From Roseibium sp. HPY-6 (GTDB lineage Bacteria > Pseudomonadota > Alphaproteobacteria > Rhizobiales > Stappiaceae), in the NCBI RefSeq assembly GCF_040530035.1, contig NZ_JBEWCD010000002.1, positions 558,001 through 622,000 of the forward strand: a stretch of DNA of 64,000 nt, written 5' to 3'. A program made the translations under genes and the position numbers. Under the pieces are notes generated by a model that was not told where the DNA came from, made no database searches, and saw only the letters and a program-made list of their open reading frames with translations. This document shows positions 63,022-64,000 of the stretch, in pieces. How positions within the stretch are numbered: position 1 is the first letter of the stretch; every line of letters starts with the position of its first letter.

Positions 63022-64000
63022 GCCAAGTCACTTTCTCCCTCGATGGCAAGGACGTTACCGCCCAGGAAGGGGAAACCATCTGGCAGGTGGCAAAACGCGA
63101 AGGCGTTGCGATCCCGCATCTGTGCCACAAGGATGCTCCCGGATACCGCTCAGACGGCAATTGCCGAGCCTGCATGGTCGATATCGACGGCGAGCGAACA
63201 CTGGCGGCCTCATGCATTCGCATGCCGTCGGAGGGCATGGTCGTCAAGACGGAAACGGAACGCGCCTCCAAGGCTCGCGAAATGGTGTTCGAGCTGCTGG
63301 CGGCCGATCAGCCAAGCCGCGAGGCGCACCCCGATCCGGAGAGTGATTTCTGGAAATGGTCGGACGCGATTGGCGTCACGGAGAGCCGGTTCGCGCCTTG
63401 TGAGAAGCCGGCGCAGGACGTGTCTCACCCGGCAATAGCGGTTAACCTTGACGCCTGCATCGCGTGTAATCTGTGTGAGCGGGCATGCCGTGAGGTTCAG
63501 GTAAATGACGTGATCGGCATGGCGGACCGCGGGTCCCACACCATGCCCGTTTTCGATCTGGCCGATCCGATGGGTATTTCCACCTGCGTCGCCTGCGGCG
63601 AGTGCGTGTCCGCATGTCCCACCGGCGCACTGATGGAAAAGAGCCTCCTGGATGAGGCTGGTAAAGTCCGCGAGGTCTTTACCGAGGAGACAGTGGACAG
63701 CGTCTGTCCGTTCTGCGGTGTCGGATGTCTCACTTCCGTTTCCGTCAAAGACGGCAAGATCGTGAAGGTAGACGGCCGGGACGGCCCGGCTAACGAAAAC
63801 CGGCTGTGCGTCAAGGGACGTTTCGGGTTTGACTATGTGTCCAATCCCGAGCGTCTCACCAAGCCATTGATCCGGCGGGACGATGCGCCCAAGCGTGGCG
63901 ATATCTCCATGACGCTGGAGAACCATCTGGACTATTTCCGCGAGGCAACCTGGGACGAAGCGCTCGATAGGGCCGCTGGTGGCCTGAAAGCGGCATTCAA
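63018..64000 (+). CDS. Formate dehydrogenase alpha subunit, truncated by the window edge
   Basis: The frame starts ATG at 63018, overlaps the beta stop and runs off the right edge with 327 codons visible. The N-terminus holds a NuoG-like [2Fe-2S] domain (HLCHKDAPGYRSDGNCRAC), then two [4Fe-4S] clusters (CIACNLCERAC and CVACGECVSACP) and the CPFCGVGC motif that opens the molybdopterin domain. It oxidises formate to CO2 with a molybdenum bis-MGD cofactor. The catalytic Cys/Sec region lies outside the window. Confidence 0.93.
   Translation, partial: MSQVTFSLDGKDVTAQEGETIWQVAKREGVAIPHLCHKDAPGYRSDGNCRACMVDIDGERTLAASCIRMPSEGMVVKTETERASKAREMVFELLAADQPSREAHPDPESDFWKWSDAIGVTESRFAPCEKPAQDVSHPAIAVNLDACIACNLCERACREVQVNDVIGMADRGSHTMPVFDLADPMGISTCVACGECVSACPTGALMEKSLLDEAGKVREVFTEETVDSVCPFCGVGCLTSVSVKDGKIVKVDGRDGPANENRLCVKGRFGFDYVSNPERLTKPLIRRDDAPKRGDISMTLENHLDYFREATWDEALDRAAGGLKAAF

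Overview
The window looks like a chromosomal segment of a marine-type alphaproteobacterium of the Hyphomicrobiales, near Stappiaceae (Roseibium/Labrenzia-like). This rests on gene content and order: obgE-proB-proA-nadD-rsfS-rlmH followed by an EnvC-like gene, ctpA and rppH, a TAXI-type TRAP transporter, and MttB-family and dimethylglycine-dehydrogenase-like demethylation genes. GC is moderately high, which produces many long antisense open frames. I see no prophage, transposase or CRISPR array. The species assignment is inference.

Layout. 1-9 kb: a partial FAD-linked oxidase divergent from an HxlR regulator, a TAXI TRAP transporter, panC-panB, ada, and a small protein resembling DUF4347. 9-11.8 kb: a beta-helix protein, a long AT-rich gap, a 40-residue membrane protein and a strong bidirectional terminator. 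11.8-37.7 kb: a large catabolic region. It holds a dipeptide-type ABC transporter; MttB1 with an HpbD-like betaine epimerase and two SDRs; a LysR regulator with an ArsP-like permease; a gntR-dapA-like-ALDH-FAD oxidoreductase operon; a GlxA/AraC regulator; and a second operon of MttB2, a divergent enolase-superfamily protein and a DMGDH-like flavoprotein, controlled by a divergent LysR gene. Together these could take a cyclic betaine such as (hydroxy)proline betaine through epimerisation, two demethylations, oxidation, deamination and semialdehyde oxidation to 2-oxoglutarate. No corrinoid partner for MttB is present.

37.8-46.1 kb: two small hypothetical genes, then a minus-strand cell-surface cluster: histidine phosphatase, GT29 (sialyltransferase)-like protein, CMP-sugar synthetase, GT2-cytidylyltransferase fusion, Gfo/Idh dehydrogenase, DAHP-synthase-like protein and shikimate-dehydrogenase-like protein. 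The DAHP-synthase homologue has Asn where DAHP synthases have their metal-binding Cys. With CMP transferases and a GT29-like enzyme beside it, this suggests an undescribed pathway to a CMP-activated ulosonic acid and its transfer to a glycan. It is the most interesting part of the window.

46.3-61.1 kb: housekeeping. tRNA-Ser(CGA), rplU with a helix-hairpin-helix extension, rpmA, four tandem RimJ/RimL-like acetyltransferases, obgE-proB-proA-nadD-rsfS-rlmH, a fifth acetyltransferase, an EnvC-like murein hydrolase activator, ctpA, a divergent polysaccharide deacetylase and rppH. 61.3-64 kb: an NAD-dependent molybdenum formate dehydrogenase (fused gamma-beta subunit and a truncated alpha subunit), which could dispose of one-carbon units released by the demethylation genes.
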